This document shows positions 9,510 through 18,366 of a stretch of 64,000 bases of DNA, piece by piece. Each line of letters begins with the position of its first letter. Within the stretch, counting starts at the first letter, position 1. Position numbers and translations under genes: made by a program. This DNA is from Mycobacterium seoulense (GTDB lineage: Bacteria > Actinomycetota > Actinomycetes > Mycobacteriales > Mycobacteriaceae). Where the stretch lies: positions 3,472,001-3,536,000 of the forward strand of contig NZ_AP022582.1 in assembly GCF_010731595.1 (NCBI RefSeq), read 5' to 3'. Below the pieces are notes generated by a model. It was not told the DNA's origin. It saw only the letters and a program-made list of their open reading frames with translations, and did no database searches.

Positions 9510-11157
9510 TTTGTAAATCACCCCCTCGCGGCGTGAGCGAGAGCGCATCCAGCAGTGCGGCGCTCAGGTCGGGAGCGCGCTGAGCGATGCAGGCACCGGC
9601 GATGCAGCGATCGGGGCGCAGGAACAACACCGATTCCTGATGGGTGTCGAACCAGGATTTGACGGCGCCGCCCCGGTCGCCCACGACCACGACGTCGGGA
9701 TCGTCGTGTCCGGTCCAGTGCAGCTGAGTCACCGGCCGCAGCGCAACGAACCTCGCGCCCAGCGCTTTCCAATTCGCGAAGGCGACGTCACCGAGAATCC
9801 TGCGGGGATTGTTGTTCCAACACAGCACGGCGAACCAGTCACCGAGCACGTCGTCCAACAGCACATTCTGCCGGTCGCGGGTGTCGACCCGAGGCTGAAT
9901 GAACAGCGTGCCCACCGGCGAGTCCGCCCCGCCGTAAGTGGGGCTGTGTACAACGGCACCGTGCTCGTAACGCGGCATCGGCTTGAATCGCATCTCCAGG
10001 ACATATCGCTTGAGCGACGGCACAATTGACGCCGAACGCACGAGGAGGTCGCGCGCGCCGGCCACCCGGCGGTTGGTGGGCGAGATCACTCGGCCCACCA
10101 TGGTGGAAAGGTCGATCATCGCCCGCGCGTGCTTGCGGCGCTCCACGTCATAGGTGTCCAGGAGCTTCTCGTCGGCGCGGCCGCTCACCACGGCGGCGAG
10201 CTTCCAACCCAGATTGGCCGCGTCCCGGATTCCGCTGTTGTAGCCCTGGCCCTGCCATACCGGCATGAGATGGGCGGCGTCCCCGGCCAACAACAGCCGG
10301 CCCTTGCGGAACGCGCCGGCGATCCGCGAGTGGTGGGTGTAGACCCGCCGCCGGATCACGTCGACGCGGTCCGGGTGCGGCACCATCCGGGCCAGCATCT
10401 GCGTCAGGAACGCCGGATCTTCGGCCTGCTCGTCGGTCTCGTCTACGTGAATCATGAACTCGAACCGTCGAATTCCGTGCGCGATCGAGATCGAGGCGTA
10501 CGGGCGTTCCGGGTCGGCGCCGACCTCGCTGTTGGGGTGGCCGAGCGGGTCGTTGGCGACGTCGACGACCAGCCAGCGCGTCGATGACGTCGTCCCGTCG
10601 AAGGACACGCCCATCATGCGGCGAGTCATGCTGCGGCCGCCGTCGCAGCCGACGACGTAACGCGCTCGTAGGCTGGATGTTTCGTCGTCGTGCCCACCCG
10701 CCAATTCGACGGTCACCCCGTCGGCGTCTTCCTGACACGCCGCCATCGGACGTCCCCACCACACCTCGACGTGCTTGAATCGGTCCAGACCGGCCAGCAA
10801 TTCGGCGTCGACGAGCGGTTGCACGAAGCCGTTGCGCTTCGGCCACCCGAAACGCGCGTCGGGCGGGGCCATTTCGGCCAGCACGCGCCGCTTGGCGTCG
10901 ACGAAACGCAGAATCTGGTTGGGCACCGTATGCGGTACGACCCGGTCGGCCAGCCCGATCGACTGGAACGTCCGCAACGCCTCGTCGTCGAGCCCGACCC
11001 CGCGCGGGTAGTCGATCAGTGTGTCGCGTTCTTCGACCACCACCGTGTGGATGCCCTGCAGGCCAAGGATATTGGCCAGCGTCAGACCGACCGGACCGGC
11101 CCCGACCACGAGAACGTCGGCCTCGATTCCTGCCGGCTCGCGCCCCGCCTCGGCCAT
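9436..11157 (-). CDS. FAD-dependent aromatic hydroxylase (MhpA-like)
   Basis: 573 residues from ATG 11157 (TGATG overlap with the upstream hydrolase). [21 protein letters not shown] is the GxGxxG FAD motif. The DG motif is [17 protein letters not shown] and [28 protein letters not shown] is the GD motif of class A flavoprotein monooxygenases. MhpA itself hydroxylates 3-(3-hydroxyphenyl)propionate to the catechol that MhpB cleaves, and the two genes are adjacent here, which supports the role. A long C-terminal tail overlaps the dioxygenase start. Confidence 0.87.
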   Translation of the reverse strand: MAEAGREPAGIEADVLVVGAGPVGLTLANILGLQGIHTVVVEERDTLIDYPRGVGLDDEALRTFQSIGLADRVVPHTVPNQILRFVDAKRRVLAEMAPPDARFGWPKRNGFVQPLVDAELLAGLDRFKHVEVWWGRPMAACQEDADGVTVELAGGHDDETSSLRARYVVGCDGGRSMTRRMMGVSFDGTTSSTRWLVVDVANDPLGHPNSEVGADPERPYASISIAHGIRRFEFMIHVDETDEQAEDPAFLTQMLARMVPHPDRVDVIRRRVYTHHSRIAGAFRKGRLLLAGDAAHLMPVWQGQGYNSGIRDAANLGWKLAAVVSGRADEKLLDTYDVERRKHARAMIDLSTMVGRVISPTNRRVAGARDLLVRSASIVPSLKRYVLEMRFKPMPRYEHGAVVHSPTYGGADSPVGTLFIQPRVDTRDRQNVLLDDVLGDWFAVLCWNNNPRRILGDVAFANWKALGARFVALRPVTQLHWTGHDDPDVVVVGDRGGAVKSWFDTHQESVLFLRPDRCIAGACIAQRAPDLSAALLDALSLTPRGGDLQSGTDSVLYVAQPAPESSGAVAGPA

Positions 11158-12020
11158 CACCGCCCCAGCAGGAAGTCGAGATGCAGGCGATTGAACGTCT
11201 TGGCGTCCTCGTACTGGGGCCAGTGACCGCAGCCGGGCATCACCTCGAAGCGCGCACCCGGGATCATCGACGCGATGCGGCGGCCCTCCGTCACGTCCGC
11301 GGTGGGGTCGTCGCTGGTCCACAGCACCAGCGTCGGCGCCGTGATCGCACCGTACTCGTCCGGGCTGATGATGTTGCGCGCCCGGATCTCGGGGTCCTGC
11401 AAAGCCATGATGTCGCGCATCGCGTCGACGAATCCCGGTTGGCGATAGACACGTTGGCGGCTGGCCACCAAGTCGTCGTAGTCCTTGGACTTGTCGGCCA
11501 TCAACCACTTGATCCGCGCTTGCACCGTTTCCCAGGTCGGGTCCTCGGCGGCCGCCATCGACAGGGTGACGATCCGCTTCATCACGACCGGGTCGGCCTG
11601 CGAGCCGCCCGCGGTGTTGAGGACGAGCCGGTCGACCACGTCGGGATGGTCGATGGCGGCGCGGGCGGCCACCCATCCGCCCAGCGATTCACCGCTGATG
11701 CTCGCGCGATCGACGCCGATGGTGCGCAGGACGGCCATCAGGTGCTCGACGTAGTGGCGGACTTCCAGCGGGTGGCCCGGCTTGCCGGTGTAGCCGTGGC
11801 CCAGCATGTCGATCGACCAGGTCCAGAAGTGCTCGGCGTGCGCCGCCAGGTTCCGGACGTATGCCTCGGCGTGGCCACCGGATCCATGCAGGAGCGCCAG
11901 CACCGGCTTGCCCGGGTCGCCGGCGCGGAGATAGCGGGTCCGCACTCCCCCGGCGTCCAGGTAGCCCTGCTCAAATGCGACGCCCTGGAGATCGCTCCAG
12001 ATGCTCTCGAACTCCGCCAC
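11157..12020 (-). CDS. Alpha/beta hydrolase, meta-cleavage product hydrolase (MhpC-like)
   Basis: 287 residues from GTG 12020 with an AGAGAGG site. [12 protein letters not shown] is the oxyanion region, [10 protein letters not shown] the nucleophile elbow, [10 protein letters not shown] the acid and [10 protein letters not shown] the catalytic His. Motifs and length match MhpC/BphD-type hydrolases that cleave the C-C bond of the dienoate ring-fission product. It is the promoter-proximal gene of the leftward cluster, read away from the IclR regulator. Confidence 0.85.
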   Translation of the reverse strand: MAEFESIWSDLQGVAFEQGYLDAGGVRTRYLRAGDPGKPVLALLHGSGGHAEAYVRNLAAHAEHFWTWSIDMLGHGYTGKPGHPLEVRHYVEHLMAVLRTIGVDRASISGESLGGWVAARAAIDHPDVVDRLVLNTAGGSQADPVVMKRIVTLSMAAAEDPTWETVQARIKWLMADKSKDYDDLVASRQRVYRQPGFVDAMRDIMALQDPEIRARNIISPDEYGAITAPTLVLWTSDDPTADVTEGRRIASMIPGARFEVMPGCGHWPQYEDAKTFNRLHLDFLLGR

Positions 12021-12076
12021 GGTTCCTCTCTGGCCTTCAGATCGTGGAAATCGTATTCTCGTTCTTGGCGTACTTG

Positions 12077-12095
12077 GTGTGCTAATATCGCACAC
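12077..12095. promoter_or_regulatory. IclR-type operator palindrome
   Basis: GTGTGC (12077-12082) and GCACAC (12090-12095) are perfect inverted arms around TAATATC, in the gap between the divergent hydrolase (12020) and the IclR gene (12148). The AT-rich centre could double as a -10 region. Position and symmetry suit binding by the IclR protein; this is inferred, not shown. Confidence 0.55.
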
Positions 12096-12147
12096 TGGCG
12101 TGCGTTATTAATAGAGCTTCGCTCTCGCAAGGAGGTCTGTCAAGGCT

Positions 12148-12825
12148 GTGGCAGGTTCGGCGACAGGTTCACAGACGCTGGCCCGGGGTCTGACCGCGCT
12201 GCAGATGGTGGCGGATTCCCCCAGCGGGCTTACCGTTCAACAGCTGGCCGACCAGGTCGGGGTGCATCGGACCATCGCCTATCGACTGCTTTCCACGCTC
12301 GCCGAATTTCGACTGGTGGGCAAGGGCGAGGACGGGCGCTACCGGCCGGCGTCCGGGCTCGCCGCGCTGGGCGCGTCCTTCGACCGCAATGTGCGCCAAG
12401 TCAGCCTGCCGACACTGCGCGCACTGGCCGACGAGCTCGGCACCACGGTGTCATTGCTCATCGCCGAGGGTGACCAGCAGGTAGCGATCGCGGTCATCGT
12501 GCCTAGCCATGTCGCCTACCAACTGTCCTTTCACGAAGGAAGTCGATACCCGCTCGAACGGGGTGCCGCCGGAATCGCCCTGCTCGCAAGCATGCCCCCG
12601 CGCCCGGGCGAACGAGACTTGGTCACCCGCGCACGCGAACGCGGCTGGGTGACCACCTACGGGGAGATCGAACCGAACACCTACGGCCTCGCGGTGGCGG
12701 TGCGCCGCCACCCGCCGTCCCCACCGACTTGCATCAACCTGATCTCCCACCGGGAGGACGTGGTGATGCGCGGAAAAGACGCGGTCGTCAAAGCCGCAAA
12801 GCAGTTGTCCGAGCTGCTGAGCTGA
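12148..12825 (+). CDS. IclR-family transcriptional regulator
   Basis: 225 residues, GTG start with an AAGGAGG site at 12129-12135. The N-terminus has a winged helix-turn-helix (LTVQQLADQVGVHRTIAYRLL) and the C-terminus an IclR effector domain (YPLERGAAGIALLAS). It is divergent from the meta-cleavage operon and is followed 15 bp later by the second KstD-like gene, so it probably controls both arms in response to an aromatic or ring-fission intermediate. The effector domain is slightly short compared with the usual ~250 residues. Confidence 0.88.
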   Translation: MAGSATGSQTLARGLTALQMVADSPSGLTVQQLADQVGVHRTIAYRLLSTLAEFRLVGKGEDGRYRPASGLAALGASFDRNVRQVSLPTLRALADELGTTVSLLIAEGDQQVAIAVIVPSHVAYQLSFHEGSRYPLERGAAGIALLASMPPRPGERDLVTRARERGWVTTYGEIEPNTYGLAVAVRRHPPSPPTCINLISHREDVVMRGKDAVVKAAKQLSELLS

Positions 12826-12839
12826 AGGGATGACAGTCC

Positions 12840-14456
12840 ATGTCCTGGGACAATGAAGTCGATGTCGTCGTGCTCGGCAGCGGTGGGGCCGGGCTCACCG
12901 CCGCACTCGCTGCGGCCGCCTCCGGTGCCTCGGTGGAGGTCTTCGAGAAGGCGCCGACCGTCGGTGGGACGACCGCGGTGTCGGGTGGTGTCGTGTGGAT
13001 CCCGGCCCATACGCGTTCTCCCGACGGGGAATTGACGCCTGCTGACGCGTTGCAATACCTGCGCGCACAGTCCCTGGGCTCGATGGACGACGAGTTGGTC
13101 GAAACCTTCGTGCACACCGGCCCGGCGATGCTCGACTTCGTCGAGGCACACAGCGGTTTGCGCTTCGAGATCGCCACTGGCTTCCCCGACTACCGCCCCG
13201 AATTGCCGGGAGGACGACCCACCGGCGGCCGCTCGCTGAGCGCCGCGCCATTCGATCTGGCCCAGTTGGGCGAATGGGCCACACGGATCACGTCGTTCCC
13301 CGCCGACTGGTCCAACGTCGGTTTCGATGCCGAGACGAGGGCCCGGCTACACGCGGCGATCGACGAACGAACCAGCCACCTGTGCGTTGCCGGCACCGCG
13401 CTGATCGCGGGACTTCTCAAGGGACTCTTGGATGCCGGCGTGACACCGCACGTCAACGCGCGCGCCGAACAACTCATCGGCGAGGGCGGAGAAATCACCG
13501 GGGTGCGGATCAGGCTTCAGGGACGCAGCGTCAGCGTTCGCGCCCGGCACGGCGTCATCCTGGGCACCGGCGGCTTCGAATGGGATCCCGCTCTGACGCA
13601 GGCGTTTCTGCGTGGCCCGATGCACGGCGCGGTCTCTCCGCCCATCAACACCGGGGACGGCCTGCGCATGGCGATGGCGCACGGTGCGGATCTGGCCAAC
13701 ATGGGCGAAGCCTGGTGGGTCCCGATCGTCCAAATTCCCGGCGACACCATCGAGGGCAAGCCACGCAGCCGCAGCGTACGGCTGGAACGAACCCGGCCCA
13801 GGAGCATCATCGTCAATGCGGCGGGGCGTCGCTTCGTCAACGAGGCGTCCGACTACAACTCCATGGCCGGCGCCTTCCACTACCTCGATCCCCGCGGTGG
13901 GTACGTCAACGACCGCGGTTGGATGGTTTTCGATTCAATTCACTTGCAGCGCTATGGATTCCTGGGAATCGAGCCAGGGCAGCCCGTTCCGGACTGGTTC
14001 TGCGAGTCGGCGGACCTCGCCGAGTTGGCCGGCAAGACCGGCATCGACGCGGATGGGCTGATCCAGACCGTCGAGGACTGGAACCGCCACGTGGCCGCCG
14101 GCGCCGATCCCGACTTCGGACGCGGCTCCAGCGCCTACGACGGCTACTGGGGCGACAACAGTGCGACCACCCTCGCGGGAAAGACCCTCGGCCCCATCGA
14201 CACCGCCCCCTTCTACGCGGTGCCGCTACGCATCGGCGCAATGGGCACCAAGGGCGGCCCGCGCACCGACCGCGATGGGCGGGTGCTGCACGTGGGCGGT
14301 GAGCCGATACCGGGCCTTTTCGCCGCCGGCAACGCGATGGGTGGGGTCACCGGACGCGCCTACGGTGGCGCTGGCGGAACACTGGGCCCCGCAATGGTTT
14401 TCGGTTATCGAGCCGGCCACGCGGCCGCCACCGGAAAGTCCGTCGACCTGAAATAA
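12840..14456 (+). CDS. FAD-dependent 3-ketosteroid-dehydrogenase-like flavoprotein (copy 2)
   Basis: 538 residues. VVVLGSGGAGLTAALAAAA is the FAD-binding start, EKAPTVGGTTAVSGG the second FAD block, and GLFAAGNAMGGVTGRAYGGAG the C-terminal family signature. It is co-transcribed with the IclR gene (15-bp gap). It shares family but not close identity with the protein at 6835-8574, so the two may act on different intermediates. A KstD-type ring dehydrogenation is the most likely reaction. Confidence 0.85.
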   Translation: MSWDNEVDVVVLGSGGAGLTAALAAAASGASVEVFEKAPTVGGTTAVSGGVVWIPAHTRSPDGELTPADALQYLRAQSLGSMDDELVETFVHTGPAMLDFVEAHSGLRFEIATGFPDYRPELPGGRPTGGRSLSAAPFDLAQLGEWATRITSFPADWSNVGFDAETRARLHAAIDERTSHLCVAGTALIAGLLKGLLDAGVTPHVNARAEQLIGEGGEITGVRIRLQGRSVSVRARHGVILGTGGFEWDPALTQAFLRGPMHGAVSPPINTGDGLRMAMAHGADLANMGEAWWVPIVQIPGDTIEGKPRSRSVRLERTRPRSIIVNAAGRRFVNEASDYNSMAGAFHYLDPRGGYVNDRGWMVFDSIHLQRYGFLGIEPGQPVPDWFCESADLAELAGKTGIDADGLIQTVEDWNRHVAAGADPDFGRGSSAYDGYWGDNSATTLAGKTLGPIDTAPFYAVPLRIGAMGTKGGPRTDRDGRVLHVGGEPIPGLFAAGNAMGGVTGRAYGGAGGTLGPAMVFGYRAGHAAATGKSVDLK

Positions 14457-14459
14457 CAG

Positions 14460-15737
14460 CTACCTGGCGATTGGCAGCTCGACGCAGATGTGGGTGCCGA
14501 CGGGCACGTCGAGGAAGGTGAACCTTCCCCCGGCGGCTTCCACGCGGGCCCGGTGCGACGCCAACCCGATGTGTCCTTCCCCCAGCCGGCGCGCGACAGT
14601 CTGGTCATTGAATCCCACGCCGTCGTCGGCCACATGCAATACGCACGTGTCGTCGGTGATCCCGAGCATCACCGACGCGCTGCGGGCCCGCGAATGTTGC
14701 ACGACGTTGGACATCAATTCGCGCACCACACCAAACACGACGGGGTCGACGGCGCTGCGAATGGGGTAATCGATGTCGGTCTGAATCTCGATTCCCGACC
14801 GTTGGGCGGTGAAGGTGGCCAGCTGCTGGACCGCGGCCGCCAACCCGACCTGCTCGAGGACGGCCGGGTGCAACTCAAACGTCGCCTGCCGCAGTCGCTC
14901 CGAGGCCGTCTGCAGACCGCTGAGCGCTCGCGCGATGCGGTCATCACCAGGTAGGGCCGTGTCCAATTCGACGAGCTCCTGGCGGACCGCCAAGATGTCT
15001 TGCAGCGGCCCGTCGTGTATGGACTCCGAGATCCGGCGCTGCTCGATGTCGGACGCCGTCATCGTCTGAGCGAGCAATTCTTCGCGCAGGGTGCTGAGTC
15101 CGGCGACCGAGCGGGTATGCCGCTCCTCGATGCGGACGGCCACAAACGCCGTGACACACAAGAATCCGTAGAGGAGGAACCGAAACGTGGCCTCGGTGAC
15201 GCCGATCGAACCGACCATCTCCGGGTCCTCGAGCACCGCGACCGCGAAACCCAGCATCGAGAAAATCAACACCACCGCCGCCCGCCGGGACGAGATGTCG
15301 AGCCCGATCAGGATCGGCAGTGCCGTCATGATGAGCAACGGATGGAGTCCGTTGGTCGACAACACTTGGAAGACCGTCAGCACGACGACATCGACGACGG
15401 TGAACACGAACGGCTCCAGCCGGCCGACCTGGACCAGCCGGCCCCGTCCGAGCCATAGTCGGCTCCGCGGGAAGGCAAGTGCCAGAGCACACACCGCGAC
15501 GACCGCGTACGCGGCAATGAGCACAGTTTGCTGAACCCACTCGGACCGGCGCGTGCCGCTGAGCATCGCAGCGATCATCAGGCCCACCACACCGAGCCGA
15601 AGGACTGACGCGATTCGATAGGAGCGCAGCTGGTGAAGCCTGCGCACCCGGCCCAGTTCCGCGTCACTGGCGACCGCCACGCGAACACAGTACTCATCCA
15701 CGCGGGCCGCCTCACCGCAAATCACGCCTAGATGCAT
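14460..15737 (-). CDS. NarL-family membrane sensor histidine kinase
   Basis: 425 residues with about six hydrophobic membrane segments between residues 44 and 203, then a HisKA_3 dimerisation domain (RRISESIHDGPLQD, phosphorylatable His near 241) and a HATPase_c domain (RELMSNVVQHS N-box, VADDGVGF G1, GLASHRARVEAAGG). It resembles Rv0845, which in M. tuberculosis sits beside NarL and MmcO. The start is unsure: ATG 15737 leaves only 50 bp to the divergent regulator, and an in-frame GTG about 20 codons later is possible. The signal is unknown. Confidence 0.87.
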   Translation of the reverse strand: MHLGVICGEAARVDEYCVRVAVASDAELGRVRRLHQLRSYRIASVLRLGVVGLMIAAMLSGTRRSEWVQQTVLIAAYAVVAVCALALAFPRSRLWLGRGRLVQVGRLEPFVFTVVDVVVLTVFQVLSTNGLHPLLIMTALPILIGLDISSRRAAVVLIFSMLGFAVAVLEDPEMVGSIGVTEATFRFLLYGFLCVTAFVAVRIEERHTRSVAGLSTLREELLAQTMTASDIEQRRISESIHDGPLQDILAVRQELVELDTALPGDDRIARALSGLQTASERLRQATFELHPAVLEQVGLAAAVQQLATFTAQRSGIEIQTDIDYPIRSAVDPVVFGVVRELMSNVVQHSRARSASVMLGITDDTCVLHVADDGVGFNDQTVARRLGEGHIGLASHRARVEAAGGRFTFLDVPVGTHICVELPIAR

Positions 15738-15787
15738 CAGAGTTTTCTCCGATTGTCTTCGCCGCTTTGCGGGCTACACTCATCGCC

Positions 15788-16441
15788 ATGGCCCGCCCGG
15801 CGACGCCCGAAAAGGTGCGGGTGGTTGTTGGCGACGATCACCCGCTCTTTCGTGAGGGCGTGGTGCGTGCGCTTTCGTCGAGCGGTTCGGTGAACGTCGT
15901 CGGCGAGGCAGAGGACGGCTCGGCGGCACTTGAATTGATCAAGGAGCATCTGCCCGACGTCGCCCTGCTCGATTACCGGATGCCCGGGATGGATGGCGGG
16001 CAGGTGGCGGCGGCGGTGCGCAATCAGGAGTTGCCGACCCGCGTGCTGCTCATTTCCGCGCACGACGAGCCCGCCATCGTCTACCAGGCGCTGCAGCAGG
16101 GCGCCGCCGGGTTCGTGCTGAAGGACTCGACACGCAGCGAGATCGTCAAGGCCGTGCTCGACTGCGCGCTGGGCCGGGACGTGGTGGCGCCCGCGCTTGT
16201 CGGCGGCCTCACCGCAGAGATCCGGCACCGGGCGGAACCGACGGGTCCCGTCCTCAGCGCGCGTGAACGCGAGGTGCTCAACCGGATTGCGCGCGGCCAG
16301 AGCATCCCCGTGATCGCGGCTGAGCTGTACGTGGCTCCGTCCACGGTCAAGACCCACGTCCAGCGCCTGTACGAGAAGCTCGGCGTCAGCGATCGCGCGG
16401 CCGCCGTTGCCGAGGCGATGCGGCAAGGTCTGCTCAGCTAG
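15788..16441 (+). CDS. narL: NarL/LuxR-type response regulator
   Basis: 217 residues. The receiver domain has the acidic pair GDDHPLF and phospho-acceptor Asp62 in LLDYRMPG; Lys in VLKDSTRSE is the conserved switch residue. The C-terminal LuxR helix-turn-helix reads LSAREREVLNRIARGQS through VKTHVQRLYEKLGV. It is divergent from the kinase at 14460 and is the likely partner, matching the Rv0844c/Rv0845 pair. ATG 15788 is preferred over an upstream in-frame codon because the receiver domain starts about 10 residues later. Confidence 0.87.
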   Translation: MARPATPEKVRVVVGDDHPLFREGVVRALSSSGSVNVVGEAEDGSAALELIKEHLPDVALLDYRMPGMDGGQVAAAVRNQELPTRVLLISAHDEPAIVYQALQQGAAGFVLKDSTRSEIVKAVLDCALGRDVVAPALVGGLTAEIRHRAEPTGPVLSAREREVLNRIARGQSIPVIAAELYVAPSTVKTHVQRLYEKLGVSDRAAAVAEAMRQGLLS

Positions 16442-17345
16442 CGGGCGACCAGTGGTCCGGTTCGCTCACCGCCGGACGCTCGTCGCGCAGTTGAGTGTTC
16501 GCAAACGCCGCTGCCTCGGCCACCAGGTGGCGAGCCCGTCGCTCCACCTCGTAGAGGTGGCCGGCGCTGACGCCCGCACGGGTCAGCTGGCGTCGGGCGT
16601 AAACCAACGGATCGACCCCGGCTGGGTGGTTGGTCCGGTAGGTGACCGCCTCGACCATCGTGGGCCCGCTGCCCGCACCGGCTCGTCGCACCGCATTCGC
16701 GACCGAATCATACACCGCCACAACGTTCTTGCCGTCGACCGACGTCACGGGCAATCCGTGGCGCTCGCGCGGACCCCGGCGCACACCGGACCCGTCGCGG
16801 ATGTTTTCGACGACGAACACCACAGGAAGGCGCCACGACAGCGCGATCGTCGCCGCCGACTTGAACTCGGGGGAGTTCACGGCGTCGTCACCGATGACGC
16901 ACAGCGTGACCTTGCCCCCACCGGCCACCTGCTGCGCATAGGCGTCGCCGAGCGCGAACAGGATCGATTGCCGCAGTGGGTTGGAAGTGGCGAAGATCTG
17001 CTTCCATTCGGTCGCGAACGGGCCTTCCTGCACACGGCCGGCCGCAGCTCGGCTGGGGGCGATCATCTCGGCGATGGCCGGGCCCAACGGTAGGGCGCTA
17101 CCGACCCGCTCAGCGTGCTCGAAATGGCGGATCGCGGTGTTCATGATGTCGCCCGGTCGCAACGCCGCGATGGTGCCGACGGCGACGGCCTCTTGGCCGA
17201 ATGCGGCCACCATGGGTCCGTTGAGCAGACCGTCGATGCGGGATTCCTCCAATGCCATGTCCAGCAGGCGCAGAACCCACATCCGCCGGTACAGCTCCAG
17301 CTGTTCACCGAGGTGTGCGGCCGACCGTTCGGGTGTGCGAGCCAT
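16434..17345 (-). CDS. Thiamine-diphosphate E1-alpha-like dehydrogenase subunit (Rv0843-like)
   Basis: 303 residues of the 2-oxo acid dehydrogenase E1-alpha fold. YRRMWVLRLLDMALEE and AFGQEAVAVG are typical N-terminal blocks. The ThDP/Mg motif, usually GDG...N, appears as GDDAVNSPEFKSAATIALSWRLPV with ENI ahead, so the second Gly is Asp. The protein is shorter than standard E1-alpha (about 330-360) and no E1-beta or E2 gene is near. It may be a stand-alone or non-catalytic paralogue. Its 3' end overlaps the end of narL by 8 bp in convergent orientation. Confidence 0.75.
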   Translation of the reverse strand: MARTPERSAAHLGEQLELYRRMWVLRLLDMALEESRIDGLLNGPMVAAFGQEAVAVGTIAALRPGDIMNTAIRHFEHAERVGSALPLGPAIAEMIAPSRAAAGRVQEGPFATEWKQIFATSNPLRQSILFALGDAYAQQVAGGGKVTLCVIGDDAVNSPEFKSAATIALSWRLPVVFVVENIRDGSGVRRGPRERHGLPVTSVDGKNVVAVYDSVANAVRRAGAGSGPTMVEAVTYRTNHPAGVDPLVYARRQLTRAGVSAGHLYEVERRARHLVAEAAAFANTQLRDERPAVSEPDHWSPAS

Positions 17346-17487
17346 GTGCCGGGTCTCCTAACTCATCGCGGATCGTGCCGTCGGGCACAAGATCAACGTA
17401 GGGAGATCGGCGCGGCCGGGCCTCCGCCGATCGGTCCGCAATCGGGATGAATCCCCGTTCCCCCGATCGGGGGACACGCGAAACCGG

Positions 17488-18366
17488 TTAGTCCTGCTCC
17501 CGAGGGGTCGGGGACAGCAGCCGCTCGGCCGCCGAATAGGGGTCCCGGTCGCCGTCGACGACCGCCTCGGCGAGCCGGTCGAGGTCCGGCCGGCTGCGCA
17601 ACCGCGTCTGCGCCAAGGACAGGATCTGCGCTCGGGCGCGGGCCAGGCGGCGCGCACGGCTGTCGGTGCGGTGGTGGTCCTCGATGGCGGCCATCAACTC
17701 CGCGATGCCCTCCCCGCGATCGGCGACGAGGCTGATGATCGGGGCACCGGTCTCGGCCCGCAGGTCCCGCACGGTCTGCTCGGCACCGTCGCGGTCGGCC
17801 TTGTTGACGACGACGATGTCGGCGACTTCGAGCACCCCCGCCTTGGCCGCCTGGATCGCATCGCCCGCACCGGGATTGAGGATGACGACGGTGGGGTCGG
17901 CGACGGCGGCGATCTCGATCTCGGACTGCCCCACCCCCACCGTCTCCAGCAGGACCACGTGATAACCGATCGCCCCCAGCAGGCGGATGGCGGCGGGGAC
18001 CGCCGCGGCCAGCCCGCCGAGGTGGCCCCGCGTCGCCACCGACCTGATCAACACGTCGGAGTCGTTGATATGCGCGGCCATTCGTATCCGGTCGCCCAAC
18101 AGCGCCCCACCGCTGAACGGCGACGACGGGTCCACCGCCAGCACTGCCACGCGGTCCCCCCGTTCCCGGTAGGCGCCGACCAGAGCGGCGATCGTCGTGG
18201 ACTTGCCCGCGCCCGGCGGGCCGGTGATGCCGATGACGCTGACCGATGACGGCTCGATAATCGCCAGCACCTCGTCGCGGCGCTCGCCCTCGACCAGGGA
18301 AAGGAGCCGACCCACCGCGCGCGGAGATCCGTTGCGCGCGCCTGCGATCAAGTCGGCGATCTCCAT
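17488..18366 (-). CDS. meaB: MeaB/ArgK-type P-loop GTPase, acyl-CoA mutase chaperone
   Basis: 292 residues. GITGPPGAGKST is the Walker A motif, LAVDPSSPFSGGALLGDRIRM the switch region, ETVGVGQSE switch III/Walker B, and VVNKADRDG the NKxD guanine-specificity motif. MeaB proteins load and protect the B12 cofactor of methylmalonyl-CoA-type mutases. It lies directly after the thiolase (1 bp apart), and the B12 mutase it might serve is 13 kb away at 30.9-32.9 kb in this window. Confidence 0.88.
   Translation of the reverse strand: MEIADLIAGARNGSPRAVGRLLSLVEGERRDEVLAIIEPSSVSVIGITGPPGAGKSTTIAALVGAYRERGDRVAVLAVDPSSPFSGGALLGDRIRMAAHINDSDVLIRSVATRGHLGGLAAAVPAAIRLLGAIGYHVVLLETVGVGQSEIEIAAVADPTVVILNPGAGDAIQAAKAGVLEVADIVVVNKADRDGAEQTVRDLRAETGAPIISLVADRGEGIAELMAAIEDHHRTDSRARRLARARAQILSLAQTRLRSRPDLDRLAEAVVDGDRDPYSAAERLLSPTPREQD

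Noticed and set aside
12049..12056. TATTCTC half-site near the IclR gene as a third copy of the acyl-CoA operator
   Set aside because: Only one half-site is present with no matching arm.
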